Of a stretch of DNA of 64,000 nucleotides, positions 11,768 to 42,352 are shown piece after piece. The position numbers and the translations under genes were made by a program. Under the pieces are notes generated by a model that had not been told where the DNA came from, did no database searches, and saw nothing but the letters and a program-made list of their open reading frames with translations. The stretch is from Reticulitermes speratus (Eukaryota; Arthropoda; Insecta; Blattodea; Rhinotermitidae): NCBI GenBank assembly GCA_021186555.1, contig JAJKFL010000026.1:4603709-4667708 (forward strand), read 5' to 3'. Position 1 is the first letter of the stretch; every line of letters starts with the position of its first letter.

Positions 11768-12513
11768 TAAATTCAAACACAAAAGTTTATTTCCGAAACG
11801 AGGTCAGCTACACGTTTCGGCTCAGCCATCATCAGGCTGAATAACAAAATTAGAATAAATGATCACAGCTGCATGGGTTTGAGACCTCAAAACCTTACAA
11901 AGTAATGTTATATAATATACACAACATAAATGACAATAAGAAAGATAATTTTGAGTTACACATAACACTGATAAAGATCCAACTACACATAAGTTTTTAG
12001 CCTCATCACTCACTTGAATTCAACTTTTTTCTATTTTATTAAATCACCATATCAAATTATTAATATAACTTCAGGTTATAAATACATAATAAGAACAACT
12101 TAATGCCAAATTCTACGAGCACGTATCTATGTCCCAATGTCATATTACTGTAAACAACGAACCCAATACATACAGACCGTACCTCCAAAAGAATGGCTAC
12201 ATTTCCTTCCTATTTTTAACTTTTAAATACCACATTTTATTTAATGCTTAATATATTTTTCAGTCATTTTTAATATCTTATACAAACATATAATCTTATA
12301 AACTCCATTTTATTCTCAAGGCTGCATATTTTATGTTATATATATATTATTAATATAACTACTACTTTATAAGGTTTTGAGATCTCAAACCCATCCAGCT
12401 GTGATCATTTCTCCTAGTTTTATAGTTCAGTCTGATGATAGATAAATATTAGCTGAAACATGTAGCTAACCTCCTTTTGGAAATAAACTGTTGTGTTTGA
12501 ATTTATTATACTT
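11768..12513. mobile_element. fold-back element H8
   Basis: The left arm (attcaaacacaaaagtttat, then ttcc) is inverted at the right end (ggaaataaactgttgtgttt, then gaatt). A second inverted match pairs gaggtctcaaacc-type sequence near 11880 with gagatctcaaaccc near 12380. Each arm carries a hammerhead-like sequence. The right one (about 12426-12468) keeps CTGATGA, GAAAC and ATGTAGC but has lost a good stem II. Confidence 0.62.
11804..11840 (-). ncRNA. hammerhead-ribozyme-like sequence (H8, left arm)
   Basis: On the minus strand CTGATGA, a short stem II GGC/GCC, GAAA, stem III ACG/TGT, A at the cleavage site, and a five-pair stem I TCAGC/GCTGA. Confidence 0.62.
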
Positions 12514-13284
12514 CTGATTATAATAAATTAATGTTAATTTCACACATGAACTGAACACATTGTTATGCTTTTGCTCAACTTAGGTGTCCAAATTGTTGAC
12601 TGTTACTGTACCACATGCCTGGTGTCTATCCTTCGGAGAGACGCAAACAGAACCATGTACGGGTACATTACCAGCGATGTTTGCAAATACCTGTGACACA
12701 CACCGTAAGTGCTTGGTACTTTGGTATACACAAGCTGCTTCATCACTGCACGCACAAAATTCACAGGAGTGAAGTCAGGTGACTGACGGGGACTAGGACA
12801 CATTCCTTCAATGACATTCCTACTTACATGGAAGAGCCACCATTATGTAGCACAGAGTAAAATCAGACAATTCTCTGTAAAATATTCAGACTTTCCAACA
12901 CACAACAACTTACTTCAGTAACTATGTACAATTGTATGCTGACTTCTGTGTCAGTCTGTGTACTCATATATACAGGCACCAAATGCCACAGTTCAGTAGC
13001 TAGCACTCCTTTTTGTAAACGAAAGATCTTAAACTCAATTCTCAGCCCACGCACTACATGTAAATGGTGGAACAGTACCTCCACAACCACATCTTTCCAC
13101 ATCCTTCCCAATTCATACTTCACAGTCATCCTCCCATTAGGTATTACTTTCCAGCTGAAGAGGCACAGTGCAGAAACAAACAACATAGTGCTAATAACAT
13201 TAATGTTACATAACTGCAGACCTTCTCAAGACCAGGAAATTACTTGCGAGGGATGTTCCACAAGGCTCCCTGGGTAACAAAAAT

Positions 13285-13810
13285 TAAATGAGAAGTCACT
13301 ACAACATTAAATGTAGCTCTTTATTCCACTGAAGTACAATTAAGTCCACTGCATATTGATGCATTTGTCCCACTTTGGTAGAAATTTAAAAATTCTGACA
13401 CAGCAGAAATCAGGCTCTGGCATTTGCAACCATTCACAAAAACCCATTTTTCACTTCCTCACTGTTGTGGAATTTGGAACTTCCCCAAGTGTTGCTGCAG
13501 TGGCCCAAACACAGCACAACAATGCCAACCCACACACAGCACACTGGACACAAGAGTTGCTGCAGTCATTTCACTGTGATCTTCTGGACCATCTACCCCA
13601 TAGTTTTGATTGCTGAAACAACACTTGGGAAGTTGTTGATTCCACAATGACAGGGAAGTGGAAATGGTTGTTCATGAATGGCTGTGAATGCAAGAGCCTG
13701 CTTTCTACAGCAACGAAATTTCTAAACTCATGTCAAGATAGAACAAATGCATCAATTTGCTTGGAGATTATGCGAAAAATAATGATAATTCAGTGGAATA
13801 AATAAGCTAT
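13285..13810. mobile_element. inverted mariner-type transposase relic
   Basis: About 13320-13500 and 13610-13800 are inverted copies (for example ttttcacttcctcactgttg against its inverse near 13650). The plus strand at about 13520-13616 encodes NANPHTAHWTQELLQSFHC, which resembles the mariner transposase segment around its second catalytic Asp, here changed to Asn. The minus strand at 13459-13510 encodes FGPLQQHLG, a piece from further along the same protein. Several stops are present. Confidence 0.5.
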
Positions 13811-13841
13811 ATTTAACACCGTAATGACCTCTCATTTAGTT

Positions 13842-13847
13842 TTTATT
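13842..13847 (-). terminator. likely poly(A) signal of RSPRY1
   Basis: tttatt on the plus strand reads AATAAA on the minus strand, about 110 bp after the RSPRY1 stop codon. I infer a short 3' UTR ending near 13820. Confidence 0.5.
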
Positions 13848-13956
13848 GACTAGGGAATCATAGTTATTGAATATCACTTCATAGCAGATTTGTGTCTATA
13901 GTAAAAATTGTCATTACAATAATGTATCTTAAATTTGTGCAACCTACTTTTGAGTG

Positions 13957-34276
<20,320 letters not shown>

Positions 34277-35067
34277 AAGCTTTCACCAACACACTTAGTG
34301 CGAACTTAGCAGACCACACCAGTTTCAGCATCTGCAGTTACATCTACATCACAATCCTTCCTTCCTCCTCACGATTTTTGTTTACGGGCTATTAAGCATA
34401 TTACGTACATACAATTTATTTGTCCTACCTCGTCAACTAGTCTGAACACAGATTCAAATACACCCAATTCATCAAGACTAAACTACACTGCACAATTTGA
34501 CATAATAGGCCTACTTTAGTTCCACATACCCACAGACCTACAACATAATTTCCCAACTCAAAACTTAAATTCCCTCCAGTATCCAACCAGAAAATTTGTC
34601 CTTAATATGGCGTGGCGCCTTGGATATGCGGTTAGGAACAATATCAGCTGGTCGGTACATGGCTATGCTATTTCACACACCAAAAGTGACATGCGTGAAA
34701 ATGCATCAGATATACTCGGCTGCTACCAAGATTGTGATCATCGTTTCTGCTATGGAATGATGGCTGCACTTGTGCATCCTTCGTATTAAAACAACCCATT
34801 TCAGGCTTGTTCCGTCTTTACTAATGTAGGTCTTTTCATATTTGCCTTGGTCGAGCTACGTTTCTTCTGCCGGTCGGGGTGTATTTATATTATTATTCAT
34901 TTTGCCATCGTTGTTATTATATTTCTGTGTTGGTCAGTCTGCTTCCTATTGGTAAACCGTGAAACATATGATTTTCGGGTCAGGAAAGGGGTGCCAACAG
35001 CATGTGTCATCCATGCGCAAAGTGTATTGTGCATGGTTGATGCTGTTAATTGTGTAAATACTGTAAC
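34277..35067. promoter_or_regulatory. divergent intergenic region between RSPRY1 and MRPS28, likely shared promoter
   Basis: The two start codons point away from each other across 791 bp, with no repeats recognised between them. No TATA box stands out near either start. I infer a bidirectional promoter from the layout only. Short open frames here (for example 34607-34789) have no recognisable domain. Confidence 0.5.
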
Positions 35068-35346
35068 ATGCTACTAAGCCGTGTGATTTATAACAGCGTG
35101 TGTTCTAAAACATATAAACTGACTGTGTCTTCTAATGCAATTCATTTTAAAAGACTCTTTTCAATCACTGATGGGGATGAACTCTTGGATACTATACCAG
35201 TGAATGATGAAAAGAAGGACGAAAAGAAGCGTGGTGGATTTGCACAAGCCTTCAAAAGATACACTTCTCCACCAGAAATAAAGACACAAACACCGGAGAA
35301 AGAAGAAACATTCGCATCCTTACTACGTAATTCGAAATTCATTGAT
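35068..35346 (+). CDS. MRPS28: MRPS28 exon 1
   Basis: Import-signal-like N-terminus, a charged stretch ([19 protein letters not shown]) and [12 protein letters not shown]. The donor is ATTGAT|GTAATA, phase 0. Confidence 0.92.
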
Positions 35347-37388
35347 GTAATAATTTTATACAATACTAAATTGTGTAACTCCAATGGGCACGGAACAGCC
35401 TAGTCCGAGAAATGTTTTGGTGGCTTATTTAAAGGCTCGGTCCGTATGGAGAGCTACAGCACCGAATTATGGGGGTGACTGATGTATAGAGGATTGAAAG
35501 CATTTGGAGAGAGCGGTCGCAGACTAATCGTGGTACCATCTTTGCATTTCCATAATGCGCCTGAGGAAGACCACAAAAACCTCAATCAGATTGCGGGGTG
35601 TCGCGTCCGATCTTCGTTAGGCACGTCCCGAATACGTGTCTGGAGCATTACCCCTACGCTAGCCTGTTCAGTTCCCGTGAATATTATTTATTTATTTGTG
35701 GTTTATTTAACAATGCATTGAATGATAGGATGGTTAATGAATAAATGAACTGGAAAGGGTGTCGAAGAAACAGTTGTAACTTAGAATACTTAAAAGCATC
35801 CCAGCCGAAACCTAACTTGATACCTCTTGAATACAAATCTGAAATATTACTGCTTCAATGATATTGCTTGGTCAAGAATAGCACAGTGACTAAGTGCACA
35901 GTGTACAAATGAGTTTTTAATGTTTGTTGTTACAAGAGCTGCTTTGAGAGTTATGCAGAGTTTCAGAGGTTGTTCATACCTGCCAGCTCCCTTGTGTCCA
36001 AGACGTTTAGATCTGTGTTGCATGAATGTTTGGATTGGTTTTATTAGCACAATGTTTATTTCCTGAGTCTCATATACATCGCATCTGTAGTCTATAACTC
36101 CAGACATATTGATGAATACACCACACAACAGTTCCCACAAGGACACAGTGACTGTCTGTTCTATATATACATTTTAGTTTGTAATTAGAAATAACTGTAC
36201 AATAACTGTTTCTGATTTCAGTTTTTCATTATGACCAAACCTGACATGAAAGATTCTAACCTACCCAACCATCCTTAACCATACATAATATCGAAAGGAA
36301 CTACAAATTTGCACCTTCATTTGCATGAATAATGCGCAAGTATGCACACATAACAGCAAATTCAGTACATATGTTATTTGACACAGCTCATTTGTTTCCT
36401 GCAGTTAGGGGATCCACAAGGAAAAGTAGTGTCTGGAAAGATTTTCCATGTGGTCGGAGATGACCTTTACATTGACTTTGGGTGGAAGTTTCACTGCGTA
36501 TGTCCTCGTCCAGCTAAAAATGGGAGGTAAGCTGATGTTTGTGGTATGGTTTTTTAAATCACTATGTTTGTGTCTTGTATCGTGTTGAAATAGGAAGGAA
36601 ATGACCATAGATTTTTTTCAACCATTCACTTTAATGGAGAGACTCATAATTAGCCCAAGGTTAGACATTGTTATCCTTTCTGTGGAATCAATTCCCTAGA
36701 ATGAGTTTTTACAAATCTGAAAGTTTGTTTTCCCATGATACAGTTGTGAAGTTAAAATCCATGGTAATGTGTCATCACTGTGAGCAGTTGGTATTCCTTT
36801 GTGCAACAAATGTCCTATTTTTATGTAACCTGAAGGTTCATCATCGTGTTCACAAAAGCCTACCATAGGTATTGAGCCAGTTTGGTTTATTTCATATATT
36901 CATACTTCCTATCTGTATATCCTTCAGTTCATGGTGTAGGTTTCATAACCAAATAATGTACGTCTTTCTTCGTTCGCCAATACAAATTCCATAGTCCATC
37001 TCATCCAATGTTGATCTATGCTGTGTGACTTGCCCATCTCACATCATCCTAACAATGCCGAGTGTATATAAATTGTAAAGCTGATGTAATTTTCAGCATT
37101 TGTCTTACATCTGTATATCCTTTTGAGTACCTTGTCCTTTGAAGTATTGTCATTCTTCCCTCAGTGACAGACCAGGTGTCACATAAACATAACACACATC
37201 ATATCTTTGCAATGTAACACTTTCTTTGCAGTGAATATGTAAGAGGAGCTCTGGTCCGACTGAGGATCAAGGAACTGGAACTGTCAACACGGTTCCTGGG
37301 TTCGTCTCGTGATCTCACATTGCTGGAAGCGGATGCTACGTTGGTAGGACTGATCTCTTCACCGGTCCAGTCACCAGAAACATCTTAG
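35068..37388 (+). CDS. MRPS28: mitochondrial ribosomal protein S28 (whole gene, 3 exons)
   Basis: Exons 35068-35346, 36405-36526 and 37232-37388 join in phase to 186 codons including TAG, giving 185 residues, close to the usual length of the animal protein. The N-terminus ([12 protein letters not shown]) is basic and hydroxylated, as expected for mitochondrial import. Then come [10 protein letters not shown] and FASLLRNS, the central [20 protein letters not shown] strand region, and [14 protein letters not shown] with [11 protein letters not shown] at the end. In this family the protein is part of the mitochondrial small subunit. An upstream in-frame TTG is not needed: the ATG at 35068 fits. 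The gene is divergent from RSPRY1. Confidence 0.95.
35347..36404. other. MRPS28 intron 1
   Basis: No transposon recognised. The sequence is moderately AT-rich and ends in the acceptor ttgtttcctgcag. Confidence 0.6.
36405..36526 (+). CDS. MRPS28: MRPS28 exon 2
   Basis: Encodes [20 protein letters not shown], then [20 protein letters not shown]. Borders are cctgcag|TTA and GGGAG|GTAAGC. Phase 0 in, phase 2 out. Confidence 0.95.
36780..37185 (-). mobile_element. decayed LINE copy in MRPS28 intron 2
   Basis: Reverse-strand remnants in LINE order: tatgtaacctgaaggttcat near 36820, acttgcccatctcacatcat near 37028, and cttccctcagtgacagacca near 37152. No frame remains. Confidence 0.5.
37232..37388 (+). 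CDS. MRPS28: MRPS28 exon 3
   Basis: Encodes [40 protein letters not shown] and a short tail ending in TAG at 37386-37388. The acceptor is cactttctttgcag. Confidence 0.95.
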
Positions 37389-37484
37389 GCTATGTTAATT
37401 GCCACCAGCTTCAAGCTGTAATGTAGGGAGCATAGATTTTGTATCTGCATGTGTTTCTTTTGTATAAAACTCTTTATAGACAAA

Positions 37485-37490
37485 AATAAA
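37485..37490 (+). terminator. poly(A) signal of MRPS28
   Basis: AATAAA about 97 bp after the stop codon, followed by a GT-rich stretch (agtttgttc). Confidence 0.75.
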
Positions 37491-37749
37491 AGTTTGTTCA
37501 CAAAACATATTGGAATGAAAGACTTACTTTAGAGTTTTACATAGAAATCACATCACCACGCTTCCTTTGTCTGCATTCATTTTGCTGTGCACATAAAGGG
37601 ACATCTTAATTCATCTGCACGATTTGTCTGACAAACAGCATTAGATATGGGAAATGTACGCTAAAAGTTGTAACCCAAGTATAATTTAGTGTGTATCATT
37701 TCTCAATAATATGGGTATTAGAAAGAGTAATGGTGAAAGTATTAGTGTC

Positions 37750-37985
37750 CCTGTCCACGCTATGAAGGCATGGGGGGGGGGGGGGGGGGGGGGAGAGAAG
37801 TGAAGGTATAACTCCACTCTTTTTAATACATTGGCAGTAGATGGAAGTGAATGGTCAGCTTTGTATCCTCAATACTTTACCCCCGGGGAAAGAGCTTGGC
37901 CCCCAGAGTCAGTCTGGATGTTCTGGAAAAAACATAAATCTCTTGTACCCCGCTGGGAATCAAACCAAGATTTGTCTGTCCTCCA
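37750..37985 (-). mobile_element. SINE family A with expanded poly-G tract
   Basis: The reverse-strand family A order is kept (ccctgtccacgctatgaagg tail side, ctttacccccggggaaagag, then the B-box side gctgggaatcaaaccaag). The usual C-rich run of the body is a run of about 25 G at about 37770-37794. Confidence 0.75.
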
Positions 37986-38518
37986 GTCTGTGTGAAAGGA
38001 AAAGCAAATACACAGTGGACACCTGTAACAGTAATTGAAGATGGTCTGGTACACCATGACCTGCAATTAGGCCCTTAAGTATGATGGGAATTATGTGAAA
38101 GGAACTCCAACATAGTAATATATTGAGATTTTTTTCAAGCCTGCACTCTGACAGAATAGGTGGACATAATGCTGAAATTTACTTCGCAGAATCCCTGTCT
38201 AATACGTATACTGGTAAGCTGTGAAGGGATTATGAAAAAGGTACAAGAACACTTCACACATTCAATTTTGTAAAAAAAACCGGCAAATGATTAAAAAAAG
38301 CACTTATTTTGACTAAAATGTCATAGTTTATTTGTGAGTATTAATACAGGGAAAGTGTAAACTTTACAATAGTAAATATAAAAAATATATTTATTCAGAT
38401 GGGATGTTACCTTTTACAAAAAAAAACTAACATGACTGGTATGATTTTGGTCAGTGGTCTTTAATTTTCAGTATTATTTATAAGAAAAATAAAGTTGTGC
38501 ATATGTGAAAATAAGCAT

Positions 38519-38770
38519 CATGCCACGAAGACATGAAGGAGTGGAGGTGTAGCTCCACAGACTCTTAACCTTAGCACTAGATGGAAGTGAGTGGCCAGCT
38601 TCATGCCCAACCTGCCCACTTTACCATCGGGGATGGTGGGGGACACCCGGTCACTGCTGAACAGAAAGCTGGCTGGACCCCAGTACCAATCTTGCCAATC
38701 TTGACACACGAAATATCTCTTGGCTCTACCAGGAATCAAACCCAGATTTCTCGGTCGTCCAGTCACTATA
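38519..38770 (-). mobile_element. SINE family A, full length, decayed
   Basis: gccacgaagacatgaaggag, ggaggtgtagctccacagac, ctagatggaagtgagtggcc, and B-box side accaggaatcaaacccag. Reverse orientation. Confidence 0.72.
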
Positions 38771-39501
38771 CCAAGTTATACCTGCTCCTTTAATGCAGTT
38801 TATTACATAAAATATTAAATCTCTTAATTCTTCCTTAGAAACTTTCTTCTTGTGTTCCTGTGATGTGATAAGAGTGATTTTCCAAACTCGGTGTCATTGT
38901 CATTACCATTTATAATTTTCTTCAAAAAATCTTTTGACATGATGTGCATTTAATTTTCTATGACATGGCATTTAAATTTTACTGATGGGGACAATATTTT
39001 TTCCATATAGGAACAAGCAACGAAACAGCAGTTCCTACATAACGTCTAATGTCTTTACTCTTCGTGACAGCTGAAGTTACCCGAATGGGTAGCGAGGTGG
39101 GAGATCCCAGAACCACTGTAGATACAGTTGTGAAAAAACAATCTCAGTCTTGAAATTGTAACTACAATAAATTATAATCATAAAGTCACTGTGAGCTGTG
39201 TGACAGACTCTGTCTTCGTAATGGTATCTCCCTTTTTCCTCAGCTATCACAAGCTACGTCTCTAACAAAATGCATTCCATTCTTAGAGTCAAAATATTTT
39301 CCATCCAAGAATAAAAAATAAGATTAGCCTTTACCAGCATGTGTATAAGTGCTGGTAAGGGGTACAGCTGTTAGTTCCAATGTGTCAGACCACATGATAA
39401 TCATAATGCAAAATAAATTAGTAACTATTTACATACACCAACTGGATGCAACTTTATTTAAAAACTGTATGGTTTTTTAAAACATTTAAAAACTTTTTAA
39501 A

Positions 39502-39547
39502 ACCCCGACATATGTTTCGGCTCTTATAGAGCCATCTTCAGGGGTTT
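39502..39547 (-). ncRNA. hammerhead-ribozyme-like sequence (H3, left arm)
   Basis: On the minus strand CTGAAGA, stem II GGCTCT/AGAGCC, GAAA, stem III ACAT/ATGT, C at the cleavage site, stem I with CCC/GGG and one mismatch after it. Confidence 0.75.
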
Positions 39548-39723
39548 ATTGTCGTTAAAACTGCATATATTAACACGTCTCGTTCATCAAGGAAAAACTG
39601 CAAAGGACCAACGCGTCGATTTGGTTTAATAAGGTTTGTAAAGCATAACAGCTACAGCCACAATACATCAACGTAAATGAACCAATGAAAAAGACGTTTT
39701 AATATATGCAGTTTTAACGACAA

Positions 39724-39771
39724 TAAACCCCTGAAGATGGCTCTATAAGAGCCGAAACATATGTCGGGTTT
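39724..39771 (+). ncRNA. hammerhead-ribozyme-like sequence (H3, right arm)
   Basis: CTGAAGA at 39731, stem II GGCTCT/AGAGCC, GAAA, stem III ACAT/ATGT, GTC cleavage triplet, and six perfect stem I pairs AAACCC/GGGTTT. One of the best-formed copies in the window. Confidence 0.82.
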
Positions 39772-40094
39772 TAAAAAGTTTTTAAATATGTTTTAAAAAA
39801 CCATACAGTTTTTTAAATAAAGTTGCATCCAGTTGGTATATGTAAATAGTGACTGTGAAAAGATGCACGGTGATTACAGAATAAAAAAAAAAATTAGTAA
39901 CTGTATATTTCTCCTGTCACCTGTGATTAGAATATGTAGTGCCCAGACAAATTACAGACACAATCCTGATTATTCACATATACAGAGTACGTGGTTTGTG
40001 ATCTATATTGGTGGTGTTAATTTACTGCCAAAAACATGAATACTATAAAGAAAAATAGATACCCCATTAGGTGCTAATAAGGAGGCTGGAATTG

Positions 40095-40490
40095 AAATAC
40101 GTTTAAATGCAAGGAAAACAACATAAACGTTCAATTGTCAAAACGAAAATGCAGGAAAAGATAATACTGTATAAAGATGGCTAATCAATACTTAAAAAAT
40201 GCAGCCAAGTTGAATTACTTGGGAGTAAGAGTAACAAATGAAAACCAAATTCACACAGAAATTGAGAGTGAATTAAATCCGCAGACTGCTTGCTTCCATT
40301 CAGTACAGATTTTTCCCACCTCGTGTATAGAAGCATAAAATTAAAATATTCAGGTGTATAATTTTGACCTGATGGGTGTGAAACTGGTCACATGCCCTAA
40401 GGGGAAGAACGCAGATAAATGATGTTTGAGAAGAGGGTGCCAAGGAAAATACTTGTGAGAGAAGGTAACTAAAACACGGTAGGATATGCA
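40095..40490 (+). mobile_element. decayed LINE fragment, sense orientation
   Basis: Pieces of the region after the reverse transcriptase: aagttgaattacttgggagt (KLNYLGV), aaattgagagtgaattaaat, cttgcttccattcagtacag. Same order as 62010-62110 of the long copy. Confidence 0.6.
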
Positions 40491-40886
40491 TGTACCGTAT
40501 GACGTAACAATGAGGTGCATTTGGATTTATGTATCTAGACTTGTCCCAAATCTGTGTACATGCTTACATCTTACACATATATATTCCTGTGAAATTTTTG
40601 CATTAATTGCAGATTGTATTAAAAACAGCTTTATCATTATGCACTGCTGAGGAATGAATGAAGCCTTCCATTTACCACATCCTTCACATTAATGAAGTGC
40701 TGGCAACAAAGGCACAATTATAATTTAAAATTTACCTACTTTACAGAGCTATGCCTCAGATAGGTATAAAAGAAAGGAGCAATAGTGAGAGACCACTAAG
40801 AAACATGTAAAAAGAAAGGCCAGATTTTGTTGCTAATCTTTAAAACAGATGACTTCTCAGACAAAAAGTATACATTCTTGTGTGTC

Positions 40887-41368
40887 CCACTAACTCCATG
40901 GAGCAGAGTCCTTCTTGAGAAGCTAACAGTTCCTCAGCTAGTCAAGAAATTCCGCGCATTTTACAGAAACAGAAGGTTCATTACCGCACTCACAAGAGCC
41001 CACCACCTATCCTGCGCCATATCAATCCAGGCCACGCCCCCCATCCCACTTGTTGGAGATCCATTTTAATATTATTATCCCATCTACGCCTGGGTCTTCC
41101 AAGTGGTCTCCTTCCCTCAGGTCTCCCCACCAAAATCCTGTATGCACCTCTCCCCTCCCCCATACATGCTACACGCCCCGCCCACCTCATTCTTCTTGAT
41201 TTGATCACCCGAATAATATTTGGTGATCAGTACAGATCAATAAGTTCCCCGTTATGCAGTCTTCTCCACTCCCGTTACCTTGTCCCTCTTAGGCCCAAAT
41301 ATCCTCCTCAGCACCCTATTCTCGAACACCCTCAGTCTATGTTCCTCCCTCAGTGTGAGAGACGTGTG
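40887..41368 (-). mobile_element. 5'-truncated LINE copy, well preserved
   Basis: From the 3' terminus (ccatggagcagagtccttct, cctcagctagtcaagaaatt) to ctcagtctatgttcctccct. The minus strand encodes [20 protein letters not shown], then [20 protein letters not shown], the family's C-terminal tail. Confidence 0.85.
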
Positions 41369-41559
41369 TCCCACACCAGGTCATATTTTTGTGACACTCA
41401 GTTGATTTGGTGACAAAGTAAAAAGTTTGTCTGCCAAATTTTCTGATTATTAGTATGTCAGCCCCATATTAAATAAAGTTCAACTTCAAAAGCCTCTGGG
41501 GTGGTAGCCCTGTTTGTGATGCACTGCAAGATTAATACATGATAATATTAGATTATCGC

Positions 41560-41803
41560 CGATCCCAGTGACCGCTTGGTCTAAGGCATGGGTCTACGGC
41601 CGCTCGCTTGCTGGGATTGTGGGTTCGAATCCCGCCGAGGGCATGGATGTCAGTCTGTTGCGAGTGTTGTGTGTTGTCAGGTAGAGGTCTCTGCATTGGG
41701 CTGATCACTCGTCGATAGGAGTCCTAAAGTGTCTAAAGTGTGACCACATATCCTCGAAAAAAAAATGAGGCTTAGGTCCCCTAGGGGCTGTCGAGCCATA
41801 GTG
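41560..41803 (+). mobile_element. SINE family B, full length
   Basis: Head gatcccagtgaccgcttggt, then ctaaggcatgg, B box gggttcgaatcccgcc at 41621, tail ggggctgtcgagccatagtg followed by an A-rich run. Confidence 0.85.
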
Positions 41804-41986
41804 GGGAAAAAAATATATATTAGATTATCAATGTGTTCATATTACTGCCTGACTGAGTACTGAAGGAGGATGGTAAATTCTTCCTTGTTACCTACCTGTA
41901 CCCAGTCTTGTGAAGCTCCTTACCCCCACCCTCAGTACTCAGTAAACCAACACATGCTCGCTGTTCCTACGTTCATCCAGATTATT

Positions 41987-42352
41987 CTACTTGCGGGTTT
42001 CCAGTTTATTTGAGAACACTATTGGCTTATTGTCACCAGTTTTTACTTCTGAGTAGAGGTAAGAGTATCGACTGCTCCAGTGCAGGAACACGTACCACGT
42101 GGCCAAGACGCCACCAATACTGTTAGAGGCACAGCATCCTATGAGAAGAATGGTGAGTATGTTCCCAACCTCGGGACAGTTGAGGTCGGAGTAATGGTAC
42201 GTTCGCTGCACGTCTTGACATACGCACGTTGCGTTAAGTACATGTGCTGGCTCACATGTCATGCCTGTCAAGAATATGAGATGCAGGAGTGCAAACACAC
42301 AGGCACAGAAACAAGTCACCCCTGCCACCACTGCAAAGCATACGCTCATGAC
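41987..42352 (-). CDS. SSPN: sarcospan-like exon 4 (segments 3 and 4, C-terminus)
   Basis: Acceptor acatgttgcag|GTC. 121 codons then a stop. Contains two hydrophobic segments around a loop with C-x-C and spaced cysteines and an N-glycosylation site (NAT), and a short charged tail (LETRK). Confidence 0.88.
   Translation of the reverse strand, partial: VMSVCFAVVAGVTCFCACVFALLHLIFLTGMTCEPAHVLNATCVCQDVQRTYHYSDLNCPEVGNILTILLIGCCASNSIGGVLATWYVFLHWSSRYSYLYSEVKTGDNKPIVFSNKLETRK

Larger units (their letters stand above)
1682..13840. other. intergenic region between the TSP1 gene and the RSPRY1 3' end
   Basis: I see no host gene here. The region holds SINEs, LINE 3' ends, fold-back elements with hammerhead-like sequences and mariner relics, all listed separately. 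The stretches 2100-2570, 3120-3680, 4190-4500, 4800-5640, 5780-6590, 7100-7730, 8070-8500, 8700-9530 and 12520-13280 show nothing I can name, apart from a decayed repeat match near 13030-13180. Confidence 0.5.
39427..39890. mobile_element. fold-back element H3 with two GTC-type hammerheads
   Basis: The 12-nt repeat aaattagtaact lies at 39415-39426 and 39891-39902. The arms (about 39433-39565 and 39705-39840) are nearly perfect inverted copies. The right end has gatgcacggtgattacagaa, then an A run, the tail of a retroposed unit. A unique centre of about 140 bp separates the arms. Confidence 0.85.
37491..41986. other. intergenic region between the MRPS28 and sarcospan-like 3' ends
   Basis: Convergent gene ends. 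The contents are SINEs, one fold-back element with two hammerheads, and LINE pieces, listed separately. About 37491-37745, 38000-38510, 38800-39420, 39905-40090 and 41830-41980 show nothing I can name. Confidence 0.55.

Noticed and set aside
34847..35077. Hydrophobic frame upstream of MRPS28 as an N-terminal extension
   Set aside because: It begins at a non-ATG codon, is in another frame and stops at 35077, overlapping the better-supported start at 35068.
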